Assembly: GCA_049459795.1 (NCBI GenBank)
Contig: JBMUDS010000006.1
Span: forward strand, 1 to 38,679
Reading direction: 5' to 3'
From: SYAN01 sp049459795
GTDB lineage: Bacteria; Actinomycetota; Actinomycetes; Nanopelagicales; Nanopelagicaceae
DNA: 38,679 nucleotides
Under the pieces are notes generated by a model. The model searched no databases and was not told where the DNA came from. It saw nothing but the letters and a program-made list of their open reading frames with translations. How positions within the stretch are numbered: the first letter of the stretch is position 1; the number at the start of each line of letters is the position of its first letter. The translations under genes and the position numbers were made by a program. Of this stretch, positions 1 to 8,456 are shown in pieces.

Positions 1-1115
1 CACCGCTATTGACCAGCGTTCGCTACGACAAGTATAAGAGCGCTCTCTATCTCAACGAATGTCGCCGAATGGGGATCAAGGTTTTGCCGCCGGATGTGAA
101 TACCTCAGATGCGGACTTCTCTCCGTATGGTGAAGATATTCGGTTCGGACTTGCAGCGATCCGCAACATCGGCGAGAACGTCGTTGCATCGATCAAACGG
201 ACCAGGGAGGAGAAAGGCGCTTTCACATCGTTCTCGGATTTCCTGGCGAAAGTAGAGGTGCAAGTTTGCAATAAGAAGACGATCGAGTCTTTGATCAAGA
301 GCGGCGCCTTCGACTCCTTTGGATCGAGTCGAAAGGGATTGATGGCGATCCATCTCGATGCACTCGATGCGGTAGTGGAATCGAAACGTGCAGAAGCACT
401 CGGTCAATATGACCTCTTCGGTGATGCAGGCGCCAGCCTTCAATCAGTCGCAGGAAGTGATCTGGCTATTCCGGAAGACGAGTGGGAGAAGTCGATTCTT
501 CTTTCCTATGAACGACAGATGCTCGGACTCTACGTCTCTGATCACCCACTCCTTGGAGTCGAGGGAAGACTCCGATCTCTGACCGAAAAGCCGATCAGTC
601 AGCTCAATGACGAGAGTGTGGCTCTTGAGCTGATCGTGACGATCGCGGGTCTTATCACGACCGTATCTCGCAAGGTTTCGAGACAAGGGAATGCGTGGGC
701 GATCGTCAGTATCGAAGACCTAGAAGGTGCTGTCGATGCTCTCTTCTTTGCCAATACGTACACTCAATATGCCGAGAGCCTTGCGGAGGATCGGATCGTG
801 GTGGTGCGCGGTCGCGTCGACAAACGTGAAGAGAACATCCGCTTCATGGCACTTGAGCTGAATTTTCCGGATATCAATCAGAGACCTAGTGGACCGGTCT
901 TGATTCGCTTGGAAGCGAACCGATGTACGCCACCGCTCGTCGACAGAATGAAAGAGATACTGAGGTCACATCCGGGCACGCGTGAGGTCCATCTTCAGTT
1001 GATTGGTCGCTCTGTCACCACACTCAAGATCGATGACACGCTGAAAGTGAGTGCGACACCAAGCCTTGGGGCCGATCTCAAGGCCTTATTGGGGCCCGAC
1101 TGCATCCGCTTCTAA
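1..1115 (+). CDS. dnaE: DNA polymerase III alpha subunit, C-terminal part (partial)
   Basis: This is the 3' end of the replicative DNA polymerase III catalytic subunit; the reading frame is already open at the window edge, so the true start lies upstream. The visible ~370 residues cover the region after the polymerase core. They begin with the stretch LLTSVRYDKYKSALYLNE and the conserved GIKVLPPDVN segment. A helix-hairpin-helix DNA-binding segment follows (AAIRNIGENVVASI), then an OB-fold of the kind that binds single-stranded DNA (VTIAGLITTVSRKVSRQG to VVRGRVDKREENIRF). The full protein of this family is usually about 1150-1200 residues. Active-site aspartates and the PHP domain are outside the window. 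The gene ends in TAA at 1113-1115, 14 bp before hisD. It appears intact as far as seen. Confidence 0.95.
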   Translation, partial: PLLTSVRYDKYKSALYLNECRRMGIKVLPPDVNTSDADFSPYGEDIRFGLAAIRNIGENVVASIKRTREEKGAFTSFSDFLAKVEVQVCNKKTIESLIKSGAFDSFGSSRKGLMAIHLDALDAVVESKRAEALGQYDLFGDAGASLQSVAGSDLAIPEDEWEKSILLSYERQMLGLYVSDHPLLGVEGRLRSLTEKPISQLNDESVALELIVTIAGLITTVSRKVSRQGNAWAIVSIEDLEGAVDALFFANTYTQYAESLAEDRIVVVRGRVDKREENIRFMALELNFPDINQRPSGPVLIRLEANRCTPPLVDRMKEILRSHPGTREVHLQLIGRSVTTLKIDDTLKVSATPSLGADLKALLGPDCIRF

Positions 1116-1118
1116 AAT
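1089..1118 (+). promoter_or_regulatory. Candidate promoter for the his operon
   Basis: A TAAAAT hexamer at 1113-1118 overlaps the dnaE stop codon and resembles a sigma70-type -10 box; TTGGGG at 1089-1094 lies 18 bp upstream as a weak -35. Transcription would begin near 1125, only about 5 nt before the hisD GTG. Read-through from dnaE is equally possible. This is sequence inference only. Confidence 0.4.
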
Positions 1119-1129
1119 AGAATGGCGTA

Positions 1130-2455
1130 GTGATCCGACGAGTCGACCTACGCGGCATGAGTAGCCAGTTGTCTCGACAACTCATCCGTCGAGAGATACC
1201 GCGAGCGATGGTCTCCATCGATTCCGTCATGGATGACGTGAAAAGCATCATCATGGAGGTAGCCAACGGTGATGAGAAGGCGATCCTCGAGTTAGGTCGT
1301 CGATTCGACTCGATCGCACCAAAATCGATTCGAGTCCCAGAAGAAGTCATCACCAAAGCACTTCGAGATCTCGATCCGAAGGTGAAAGCAGCGCTCTCTC
1401 TTTCGATCGAACGCATTCGAAAAGTGCACGAAGTGCAACGCCGGAGTGATTCAACGGTTGAAGTGGCTGCGGGTGCCACGGTTGAGGAGCGATGGGTCCC
1501 CGTGGACCGCGTCGCACTCTACGTTCCAGGCGGGAGAGCGGTCTATCCAAGCTCTGTGATGATGAATGTGATTCCAGCGCAGATTGCAGGCGTTCCTAGC
1601 ATCGCGATCCTTTCGCCAGCGCAATCCGAGAACGATGGATGGCCACATCCGACCATCCTTGCGACGGCAGCACTTCTTGATATCGAAGAGATCTATGCAT
1701 TAGGCGGGGCGATTGCAGTCGCTGCTGCCGCCTACGGCGTCCGTGATAGTGCAGGGAAGGTGATCATGGAGCCGGCCGATATGGTCACAGGACCAGGGAA
1801 TATCTATGTAGCCGCAGCAAAGCGCGCCCTTAGAGGCATCATTGGAATCGATTCAGAAGCGGGACCGACCGAGATCGCCATCATCGCCGATGATCAGGCA
1901 GATCCGAAGACCGTGGCGGCTGATCTCATCAGCCAAGCCGAACATGACACGATTGCAGCGGCGGTGTTGATCACAGACTCACCAGCTCTGGCTGATGATG
2001 TCATTCGTGATCTTGGAGTAAGCGTCGAGGCGACGAAACATCGAGATCGGATTCGAGAAGCGCTCGGCGGGATCCAATCTGCAGTCGTCCTTGTCGATTC
2101 GTTGGATGATGCAGTGACCGTTGCAAATCACTATGCAGCGGAGCATCTTGAGATCCAGACCAGTGATGAAGGGAAGTGGGCATCAAAGATCAGGAATGCA
2201 GGCGCAGTCTTTTTGGGTCGGTACACACCTGTTTCGCTCGGGGATTATTCGGCTGGTTCGAACCATGTACTCCCCACAGGTGGCTGTGCTTGCCATTCCA
2301 GTGGCCTATCGGTCCAAAGTTTCTTACGCGGCCTTCACTTCGTCCGATACGAGAAATCTGCCTTGCAGGAAGTGGCCGATGCAGTAGTGACACTGGCAGA
2401 GGCAGAGAATCTTCCAGCTCATGGTCAAGCGATACGTGTGAGATTCGATGATTAA
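1130..2455 (+). CDS. hisD: Histidinol dehydrogenase
   Basis: HisD carries out the last two steps of histidine synthesis, the NAD-dependent oxidation of L-histidinol to L-histidine via histidinal, as a cytosolic zinc enzyme. At 441 residues it has the usual family length. Conserved signatures are visible: AGPTEIAIIAD, the zinc-ligand motif SQAEHD, the catalytic Glu-His pair in AAEHLEIQ, GDYSAGSNHVLPT, and the late histidine in LHFVRYE. The GTG start at 1130 is the first codon in frame that gives the complete N-terminus. No good Shine-Dalgarno is present, and a -10-like box lies just upstream, so initiation may be near-leaderless. It is the first gene of the his cluster and its last 8 bp overlap hisC, which suggests translational coupling. 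Confidence 0.97.
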   Translation: MIRRVDLRGMSSQLSRQLIRREIPRAMVSIDSVMDDVKSIIMEVANGDEKAILELGRRFDSIAPKSIRVPEEVITKALRDLDPKVKAALSLSIERIRKVHEVQRRSDSTVEVAAGATVEERWVPVDRVALYVPGGRAVYPSSVMMNVIPAQIAGVPSIAILSPAQSENDGWPHPTILATAALLDIEEIYALGGAIAVAAAAYGVRDSAGKVIMEPADMVTGPGNIYVAAAKRALRGIIGIDSEAGPTEIAIIADDQADPKTVAADLISQAEHDTIAAAVLITDSPALADDVIRDLGVSVEATKHRDRIREALGGIQSAVVLVDSLDDAVTVANHYAAEHLEIQTSDEGKWASKIRNAGAVFLGRYTPVSLGDYSAGSNHVLPTGGCACHSSGLSVQSFLRGLHFVRYEKSALQEVADAVVTLAEAENLPAHGQAIRVRFDD

Positions 2456-3590
2456 GGATTGGCCAGAATGGCTTCCGCTCCGTGCCACTTTGAGGAGCCG
2501 AACTCCTTACGGAGCGCCCCAGGTGGATGCAGCGGCACGTCTCAATACCAACGAGAATCCCTATTCGATACCTGAATCAGTCTCGAGACGGATCGAAGAA
2601 TCTATCCGCGAGGTGCTTCGGAACCTCAACAGATATCCCGATCGCGATGTCATCGAATTACGGCGCGCTATCGCAACTTACGTCATGAAGCATCTTGGGC
2701 CAGGGAATCAAGCACAAAGGAATCAGTTCGAAGTAAGCGAGGCCAACATCTGGCCCGCCAATGGCAGCAATGAGGTACTGCAATCAATCCTCCTTGCCTT
2801 CGGTGAGAGCGTCGCTGGTTTTACACCTTCTTACTCCATGCATCCGATCTTGACCGAAGCGGTCGGGAAGCCTTTCAAGCAGGTGCCACTCAAATCAGAC
2901 TTCACGCCAGACCTTGAATTGTTACGGGGTTTCCTTGCAGCGAAACGTCCGACCATCTTCTTCCTCACTACTCCGAACAATCCGACTGGGCGTTCCGTCA
3001 CATTGGAGACGGTGAGAGAAATCGCTCTCATGACAGCCGAGAACGGCGGTCTACTCGTCGTCGATGAGGCCTACGGTGAGTTCTCCGCTGTGCCAAGCGC
3101 CATCAATCTGATTGCGGAGATTCCTTCCATAGTGGTGGTTCGCACCATGAGCAAGGCCTTCGCATTCGCTGGTGCTCGCGTCGGCTACGCCATCGCCCGC
3201 CCTGAGGTCGTCGACGCGCTTCAACTCGTTCGCCTTCCGTATCACCTCAGCGCAATCACACAAGCTGCTGCAATCGCAGCACTCCGAGAAGATGAGACGC
3301 TTTTATCTGAGGTTGAGGAGATCAAACGGGATCGCAACCTCGTGGCAGCTGAATTGGCGTCGATGGGATTCGAGGTTATCCCGAGTGATGCGAACTTCAT
3401 CCTCTTCAGAGGCTTCACCTCGATACCTTCTCTCGTAGGCCAGGGGAGTGGCGATCTATGGCGTGCTCTCTTGGACCAAGGGGTACTCATTCGAGATGTA
3501 GGAATCCCAGGCGCCCTTCGGGTCACCATCGGGCGTAAAGAAGAGAACGAAGCATTCATCAATGCGCTTCGGCGACTAATTGCTGGGTAG
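2448..3590 (+). CDS. hisC: Histidinol-phosphate aminotransferase
   Basis: HisC is a PLP-dependent class I/II aminotransferase that converts imidazole acetol phosphate and glutamate to L-histidinol phosphate. The 380-residue protein shows the family order: N-terminal LNTNENPYSIP, the NGSNEVLQ phosphate-site region, the TPNNPTG motif, the PLP-contacting VVDEAYGEF, the Schiff-base lysine in TMSKAFAFAGARVGYA, and the C-terminal arginine in GALRVTIG that binds the substrate carboxylate. The ATG at 2448 overlaps the hisD stop by 8 bp. The substrate assignment rests on its position between hisD and hisB; isolated members of this fold can be hard to separate from aromatic aminotransferases. Confidence 0.95.
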   Translation: MIKDWPEWLPLRATLRSRTPYGAPQVDAAARLNTNENPYSIPESVSRRIEESIREVLRNLNRYPDRDVIELRRAIATYVMKHLGPGNQAQRNQFEVSEANIWPANGSNEVLQSILLAFGESVAGFTPSYSMHPILTEAVGKPFKQVPLKSDFTPDLELLRGFLAAKRPTIFFLTTPNNPTGRSVTLETVREIALMTAENGGLLVVDEAYGEFSAVPSAINLIAEIPSIVVVRTMSKAFAFAGARVGYAIARPEVVDALQLVRLPYHLSAITQAAAIAALREDETLLSEVEEIKRDRNLVAAELASMGFEVIPSDANFILFRGFTSIPSLVGQGSGDLWRALLDQGVLIRDVGIPGALRVTIGRKEENEAFINALRRLIAG

Positions 3591-3636
3591 TAATCTTGAA
3601 ACCAGTGGACCGTCAAGAAGAGATGAAGTGAGTGAG

Positions 3637-4221
3637 ATGAGAATCGCAAAGATAGAGCGCGTCACCAAGGAATCATCGGTATCGATCGATCTCAATCTCG
3701 ATGGTTCAGGGCACATTGATGTCAGCACGGGAGTTCCCTTCTTCGATCACATGCTCTCTCAATTGGGGAAGCACTCAGGGTTTGATTTGACGGTTAAGAC
3801 CACTGGCGATGTCGATGTCGATTCACACCACACGGTCGAGGATACGTCGCTTGCATTTGGCGAAGCACTTCGCACTGCGCTAGGAGATAAGAGCGGCATT
3901 CGAAGGTTTGGTGACGCTTTAGTGCCACTCGACGAAGTCTTGGTTCAAGCAGCAGTCGATCTATCCGGTCGACCTTATCTCGTGCATCGTCAACCAGAGA
4001 TTGTCGAGTTGATCGGCACTTTCGATACGACGCTTGGCAAGCACATCTGGGAGTCGATCGTCGCCGAGGCTCGCATTGCGCTCCATATACGAGTCTTGGA
4101 AGGTCGCAACGCCCACCACGTCTTCGAAGCGCAATTCAAAGCAGTTGCACGTGCGCTGCGTGATGCGGTCGCGCTCGATGGTCGCGTCAGTGGGATTCCA
4201 TCAACCAAAGGAACTCTTTGA
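3637..4221 (+). CDS. hisB: Imidazoleglycerol-phosphate dehydratase
   Basis: HisB dehydrates imidazole glycerol phosphate to imidazole acetol phosphate using a di-manganese site. This is the monofunctional dehydratase (194 residues), without the phosphatase domain fused in enterobacteria, so histidinol-phosphate phosphatase must be encoded elsewhere. Metal-site motifs are clear: FFDHMLSQLGKHSGFD, DSHHTVED, and the repeat-related HHVFEAQFKA near the C-terminus. An in-frame TTG at 3580 would add 19 unconserved residues and overlap hisC; ATG 3637 gives the normal family N-terminus (MRIAKIERVTKE), so I chose it. The stop codon overlaps the hisH start (TTGA), consistent with coupled translation. 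Confidence 0.96.
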   Translation: MRIAKIERVTKESSVSIDLNLDGSGHIDVSTGVPFFDHMLSQLGKHSGFDLTVKTTGDVDVDSHHTVEDTSLAFGEALRTALGDKSGIRRFGDALVPLDEVLVQAAVDLSGRPYLVHRQPEIVELIGTFDTTLGKHIWESIVAEARIALHIRVLEGRNAHHVFEAQFKAVARALRDAVALDGRVSGIPSTKGTL

Positions 4222-4829
4222 TAGCGCTCCTTGATTATGGATCTGGGAATCTCCGTTCCGCAGAACGTGCCCTAGCAACAACTGGCAAGGAAGTACTGAT
4301 CACTTCGGATTTCGAGACTTGTCTTGAGGCCGAGGGTTTAGTCGTTCCCGGTGTCGGCGCATTTGGCAGGTGCATGGCGGGGCTGGAGCGTGTACGTGGT
4401 GGCGAATTGATTCGGAGAAGATTTGAATTGGAACGGCCGACCCTAGGTATCTGCATCGGAATGCAGATCCTCTTCGCTTCAAGTAGCGAGAGTCCTGATG
4501 TTGATGGCGTTGCACTCTTTCCGGATCGTATCGAGAGACTAGACGCACCGATTGTTCCCCATATGGGATGGAATCGCGTGAAGTGTTCTGATTCTTCATC
4601 TCTCTTCCATGGATTAGAAGATGAACAGTTCTACTTCGTTCATTCCTACGCGGTTAAGGCCATCTCCACGGATGCGATCCATCAGCCTCGTGCGAGTATG
4701 AGTTCGTATGGCGAAGCCTTCGTAGCTGCTATCGAACATGGCTCTCTATCAGCCACCCAGTTTCACCCAGAGAAAAGTGGATCTGCAGGATTGCAGTTAC
4801 TGGATAATTGGGTCAGTGCTTTCAATTGA
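4218..4829 (+). CDS. hisH: Imidazole glycerol phosphate synthase, glutaminase subunit
   Basis: HisH is the class I glutamine amidotransferase subunit that hydrolyses glutamine and passes ammonia to HisF. The 203-residue protein begins with the family N-terminus IALLDYGSGNLRS. It carries the nucleophile Cys79 in GICIGMQ and the His-Glu pair of the catalytic triad in QFHPEKSG near the C-terminus; GVGAFG and PHMGWN are further conserved stretches. The TTG at 4218 is the only start that keeps the first beta strand, and it has AGGA at 4209-4212 as ribosome binding site. It shares TTGA with the end of hisB. The 51-bp gap to the chosen priA start is large for this operon. Confidence 0.95.
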   Translation: MIALLDYGSGNLRSAERALATTGKEVLITSDFETCLEAEGLVVPGVGAFGRCMAGLERVRGGELIRRRFELERPTLGICIGMQILFASSSESPDVDGVALFPDRIERLDAPIVPHMGWNRVKCSDSSSLFHGLEDEQFYFVHSYAVKAISTDAIHQPRASMSSYGEAFVAAIEHGSLSATQFHPEKSGSAGLQLLDNWVSAFN

Positions 4830-4880
4830 GTCGTGACGTGAATGAGAACGGAGTCGATAGTGGACCGCGGTGAAGTCGTA

Positions 4881-5612
4881 GTGGAACCTGCACTCACCAT
4901 CATTCCGGCTATCGACATCAAGGATGGACGCGCAGTCAGACTCCACCAGGGTCGTGCCACTGAAGTGACTGATTATGGGGACCCGTTGGAGCGCGCTTAT
5001 GAGTTTGAGCGGACTGGGGCGAAGTGGCTTCATGTCGTCGACCTAGACGCCGCATTCGGAAACGGAAGCAATCGCGCGATCGTTGAATCCATCGTCGGTA
5101 ATCTGGATGTCTCGGTAGAAGTTTCAGGAGGTATCCGCGATACCGCATCTGTGGAACGTGCGCTTGAGACGGGTGCTCATCGCATCATCCTGGGAACGGC
5201 CGCAATCGAAGATCCTGAGTGGGGCGCGCAGATGATCGCGCAGCATCCCGATCGCATCGCGATCGGATTGGATCTTCGTGACGGAAATGTGGCGACTCGT
5301 GGCTGGACAGAGAGCGGTGGCCCAGTCCGGGATTTCATCACACTTTTCGATGCAGCGGGTTGCCGTTGTTACATGGTCACCGATATCTCCAAAGACGGAA
5401 CATTGGCAGGACCTAATCTCAATCTACTTAGCGATATTGCGTCGATCACGAGTGCATCCGTGATCGCGTCAGGGGGCGTTTCCTCACTCGAGGACATTGC
5501 GGCGGTAAGAAGATTGGTTCCATGCGGCGTCACTTCTCTCATTATCGGCAAGGCGCTCTATGAAGGTGCCTTCACGGTTGCCGAAGCGTGCGAAGTAGCC
5601 GAACGTTCTTGA
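4881..5612 (+). CDS. priA: HisA/PriA-type phosphoribosyl isomerase
   Basis: This is a (beta/alpha)8-barrel isomerase that converts ProFAR to PRFAR in histidine synthesis. In many actinobacteria the bifunctional PriA form also isomerises phosphoribosyl anthranilate for tryptophan (the TrpF step). Motifs include the catalytic aspartate in PAIDIKDGRAVRL, WLHVVDLDAAFG, SGGIRD, and the PriA-like run TRGWTESGG followed by VTDISKDGTLAGPN. These favour PriA over enterobacterial HisA, but dual activity cannot be proved from one gene. I chose GTG 4881 (243 residues) because it gives the usual length and has GGTGA at 4869-4873 seven bases upstream. ATG 4842 is an alternative that would add 13 residues but lacks a ribosome binding site. 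Confidence 0.9.
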   Translation: MEPALTIIPAIDIKDGRAVRLHQGRATEVTDYGDPLERAYEFERTGAKWLHVVDLDAAFGNGSNRAIVESIVGNLDVSVEVSGGIRDTASVERALETGAHRIILGTAAIEDPEWGAQMIAQHPDRIAIGLDLRDGNVATRGWTESGGPVRDFITLFDAAGCRCYMVTDISKDGTLAGPNLNLLSDIASITSASVIASGGVSSLEDIAAVRRLVPCGVTSLIIGKALYEGAFTVAEACEVAERS

Positions 5613-5625
5613 GGAATCTTTGATT

Positions 5626-6432
5626 ATGGGAAAGTCATCGAACGTTGTTACCCAAGGTAATCTCTCCGTTCGAGTGATCCCATGCCTCGATGTGAAGGAT
5701 GGGCGAGTGGTGAAAGGCACCCAGTTCCAAGATCTACAAGATGCTGGAGATCCCGTGGAGTTGGCCAAGCGATATGGCGATGAAGGTGCCGATGAATTGA
5801 CCTTCCTTGATATCTCTGCGAGCGAAGAAGGTCGTGCGACGACATTAGAAGTCGTACGTCGAACGGCGGAGCAAGTCTTCATACCTCTCACGGTGGGCGG
5901 TGGTGTGCGTTCGGTTGAGGACGTCGATCGATTATTGCGCGCCGGTGCAGACAAGGTTGCAGTCAATACCGCTGCGATCAATCGGCCAGAGTTGATCGAT
6001 GAGATTGCTCGGAACTTCGGCTCTCAGGTATTGGTCATCTCGATCGACGCACGGCGTGCGGATCAACAAGAAAGCTGCTTCGAAGTGACGACTCATGGTG
6101 GCAAGGTGAGCGCGGATCGAGATGCTCTTAAGTGGGCTAAGGAAGCTGCTGAACGCGGAGTTGGTGAAGTACTTCTTAACTCCATGGACGCCGATGGGAC
6201 GCGAGATGGCTTCGATGTCGAGATGATCACTCGTTTCAGAAATGAGTTACAGATCCCTCTCATTGCAAGCGGAGGAGCGGGCAGAATCGAAGATTTCCCC
6301 AAGGCTCTCCATGCGGGCGCCGACGCGGTGCTTGCCGCAAGCGTCTTCCACTATGGAGTGCTCACCATCGAAGCAGTCAAACGAGAGATCGCTCAATCTG
6401 GCTTTCCAATTCGTCCTGTGCCAATCCATTGA
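5626..6432 (+). CDS. hisF: Imidazole glycerol phosphate synthase, cyclase subunit
   Basis: HisF is the (beta/alpha)8-barrel cyclase that uses ammonia from HisH to turn PRFAR into imidazole glycerol phosphate and AICAR. Catalytic aspartates are seen in PCLDVKDGRVVKG and in VISIDARR; VGGGVRSVEDV, LLNSMDADGTRDGFD and SGGAGRIEDF are also typical. ATG 5626 is chosen because GAGGAA at 5611-5616, overlapping the priA stop, is 9 nt upstream; the in-frame TTG at 5620 is too close to it. The product is 268 residues, slightly longer than usual because of about 12 extra N-terminal residues before the first beta strand. hisH and hisF are separated by priA, so the two subunits are made from non-adjacent genes. 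Confidence 0.96.
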   Translation: MGKSSNVVTQGNLSVRVIPCLDVKDGRVVKGTQFQDLQDAGDPVELAKRYGDEGADELTFLDISASEEGRATTLEVVRRTAEQVFIPLTVGGGVRSVEDVDRLLRAGADKVAVNTAAINRPELIDEIARNFGSQVLVISIDARRADQQESCFEVTTHGGKVSADRDALKWAKEAAERGVGEVLLNSMDADGTRDGFDVEMITRFRNELQIPLIASGGAGRIEDFPKALHAGADAVLAASVFHYGVLTIEAVKREIAQSGFPIRPVPIH

Positions 6433-6461
6433 TTGATCACTCCATGCGAGAAGATATGGGA

Positions 6462-6803
6462 ATGGCGATCGACCAAGCGAAGTTCGATGAGTTGCGAGCC
6501 AGTTTTCACGACGAGACTTCGCTGTTGCCGGTGATCGTGCAAGATGATGAGAGCAATGAGGTCCTGATGCTCGCATATCTCTCTCGAGCGTCCCTGGACC
6601 AATCGATCGATACAGGAAGGGCTACCTACTTCAGTCGAAGTCGGAATGAGATCTGGGTGAAAGGTGAGACCTCAGGACACCGACAGTGGATCCGTTCGAT
6701 CTCATTCGACTGCGATAGCGATGCGATCCTTTTTAGGGTGCACCAGGAGGGTGTTGCCTGCCACACCGGAGAGAGAAGCTGTTTCCATCATCGCGTCCTA
6801 TAA
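6462..6803 (+). CDS. hisI: Phosphoribosyl-AMP cyclohydrolase
   Basis: HisI opens the adenine ring of phosphoribosyl-AMP in the third step of histidine synthesis and is a small zinc and magnesium enzyme. The conserved core is complete: NEVLMLAYLS, ATYFSRSRNEIWVKGETSG, SFDCDSDAILF and the cysteine motif GVACHTGERSCF near the C-terminus. Only the cyclohydrolase domain is present; the pyrophosphohydrolase (HisE) domain is neither fused nor adjacent. ATG 6462 has GAGAAG 8 nt upstream and gives 113 residues, close to family length. In-frame alternatives are TTG 6429, which would overlap the hisF stop as TTGA and add 11 residues, and ATGs at 6444 and 6456. This is the last gene of the his cluster. 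Confidence 0.93.
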   Translation: MAIDQAKFDELRASFHDETSLLPVIVQDDESNEVLMLAYLSRASLDQSIDTGRATYFSRSRNEIWVKGETSGHRQWIRSISFDCDSDAILFRVHQEGVACHTGERSCFHHRVL

Positions 6804-6828
6804 GTCGCTCGCGTGAAGAGGGCTTCCC

Positions 6829-6834
6829 TATACT
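6829..6834 (+). promoter_or_regulatory. Candidate -10 box giving a leaderless mRNA
   Basis: TATACT is followed by exactly 6 nt and then the ATG at 6841. With a normal 6-7 nt distance from -10 to the transcription start, the mRNA would begin at or next to the start codon. No Shine-Dalgarno is present before this ATG, which fits. No convincing -35 is seen. Confidence 0.6.
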
Positions 6835-6840
6835 CCAGCC

Positions 6841-7599
6841 ATGCCAAAGACACCTAAAGAGAACCCGCGCGCCAATCGTCGTCAAGAGTCCCGTAAGGAA
6901 GAAGGCGACAAGGTAACCCGTTGGATCGTCATCAGCATGGTCGCACTCGTCGTCGTGACCGCTGGTGTGGTGAGTCTCTTCTCTCAAGGTGGTGGGAGTG
7001 CGGATGAAGACCTCTCTGCTCTCGATAGTTTCCCGATCTCTGAGCCACTGAAATCTGTCGTCTCGGATGCAGACGACAAGGCAATCGTCTTCAATCAAGG
7101 CGCACCTTTGAAACTCTCGATTTGGGAGGACTTCCAGTGTCCGGTCTGCCAACAGTTCGAAGCATCATTCGGTACTTACATCGAAGACTTGGTCGAGAGC
7201 GGGGAGGCGGAAGTCGCGTTTCACACCGCATCCTTCCTCGGACCTGAATCACGACGTGCCGCCAACGCTGGTTATTGCGCAGCAGATGAAGGACGGTTCC
7301 TTGACTTCCATAAGGCGATGTATGCAATTCAGTCACCGATCGAGAATTCAGGATTTTGGAATCCTGATAACTTGATTCGGATCGGAGAGAAGATCGGGAT
7401 CACCTCCGAGTCCTTTGCGACGTGTGTACGTGATGATGCAAAACGTGACCTCGTCAATACCGTCGCTGAATCCATGATGAAGTACGGAGTCGAAGGCACA
7501 CCAACTGTCTTCATCAATGGCAAAGAGTGGAATCGAACATCTCCTGCATTCGATCTTGAGGAGTTCCGTGCCGCTGTAGAAGCTGCGAAGACAGAGTAA
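6841..7599 (+). CDS. Membrane-anchored DsbA-like thiol-disulfide oxidoreductase
   Basis: This 252-residue protein has a basic cytosolic N-terminus, one transmembrane helix (about residues 26-47, RWIVISMVALVVVTAG) and an extracytoplasmic thioredoxin fold of the DsbA/DSBA-like type. The active site is Cys100-Pro-Val-Cys103 in WEDFQCPVCQQFE. The cis-proline loop is seen in EGTPTVFINGKEW. Two further cysteines (AGYCAADEG and FATCVRDD) lie in the helical insertion, as in many actinobacterial homologues. The likely role is forming or isomerising disulfides in exported proteins. A VKOR- or DsbB-like partner is not in this window. It stands 37 bp after hisI with its own -10 box, so it probably starts a new transcription unit with lgt and the next gene. 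Confidence 0.88.
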   Translation: MPKTPKENPRANRRQESRKEEGDKVTRWIVISMVALVVVTAGVVSLFSQGGGSADEDLSALDSFPISEPLKSVVSDADDKAIVFNQGAPLKLSIWEDFQCPVCQQFEASFGTYIEDLVESGEAEVAFHTASFLGPESRRAANAGYCAADEGRFLDFHKAMYAIQSPIENSGFWNPDNLIRIGEKIGITSESFATCVRDDAKRDLVNTVAESMMKYGVEGTPTVFINGKEWNRTSPAFDLEEFRAAVEAAKTE

Positions 7600-7611
7600 G
7601 CAGACCGATCG

Positions 7612-8454
7612 GTGGTAGGACTCTCACTACCCTCACCGAGTTCGAGCATCCTCGAGCTCGGCCCGCTTGCCATTCGCTATTACGCACTTGCGATCATCCT
7701 TGGGGTAGTGGTTGCGGTCATGGTGGGCAGTCGTCGCGCGCAGGCGATGGGTGCTCCGAAGTCTTTGGTGAGCGACGTCGCGGTACTTGCAGTCCCATTC
7801 GGTGTCATCGGGGGCCGGGTCTATCACGTCATCACCACTCCCGAGCCTTACTTCGGAAGTAATGGGGATCCCATCTCTGCGCTCTACATCTGGGAAGGTG
7901 GCCTCGGTATCTGGGGTGCGATCTCATTGGGCGCAGTGGGTGCACTCATTGCCTTCAGATACTTGCAGCGAAAGAACGAACTCACCATCTCATTTGCTCA
8001 ATTCGCGGATGCAATCGCTCCAGGAATCCTTCTTGCACAAGGAATCGGTCGGTTTGGCAATTGGTTCAATCAGGAACTTTTCGGTCGACCCACCGAACTT
8101 CCTTGGGGACTTGAGATCGAAGCGCGATATCGACCTATGGGCTTCAGTCAATACGAGACATTCCATCCAACATTCCTTTATGAAGCTATTTGGGTGGTAG
8201 TGGTCGCATTGCTTCTGATCAGATTGACGCCTCGGTTAGCACCATATCCTGGCCGCATCTTTGCAGCGTATGTCGCGCTCTATTCTTTAGGTCGTCTCTT
8301 CATCGAGCAATTGAGGATAGATACTGCCAACGAGATCCTTGGATTACGCCTCAATACCTTCACTTCGATTGCTGCGATCGTGATCGCTGCTATCGTCTAT
8401 ACGAATATTCGACGACAAGCCGATAGTGGTGAGCATAGGGATGAGGCGAGATAA
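7612..8454 (+). CDS. lgt: Prolipoprotein diacylglyceryl transferase
   Basis: Lgt is the integral membrane enzyme that transfers diacylglycerol from phosphatidylglycerol to the lipobox cysteine of prolipoproteins, the first step of lipoprotein maturation. The 280-residue sequence has about seven hydrophobic segments and the Lgt signature GIGRFGNWFNQELFGRPT. Also conserved are GGRVYHVITTPEPY, GLGIWGA, HPTFLYEA, and the late GRLFIEQLRID. The GTG start at 7612 keeps the family N-terminus, in which LPSPSSSILELGPLAIRYYAL precedes the first helix. It begins 12 bp after the DsbA-like gene and ends 2 bp before the next. LivK, encoded further along, carries a lipobox and is a predicted client. Confidence 0.96.
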   Translation: MVGLSLPSPSSSILELGPLAIRYYALAIILGVVVAVMVGSRRAQAMGAPKSLVSDVAVLAVPFGVIGGRVYHVITTPEPYFGSNGDPISALYIWEGGLGIWGAISLGAVGALIAFRYLQRKNELTISFAQFADAIAPGILLAQGIGRFGNWFNQELFGRPTELPWGLEIEARYRPMGFSQYETFHPTFLYEAIWVVVVALLLIRLTPRLAPYPGRIFAAYVALYSLGRLFIEQLRIDTANEILGLRLNTFTSIAAIVIAAIVYTNIRRQADSGEHRDEAR

Positions 8455-8456
8455 CA

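Noticed and set aside
3580..3636. TTG start extending HisB by 19 residues
   Set aside because: The extra residues are unlike the family, overlap hisC, and ATG 3637 gives the normal N-terminus.
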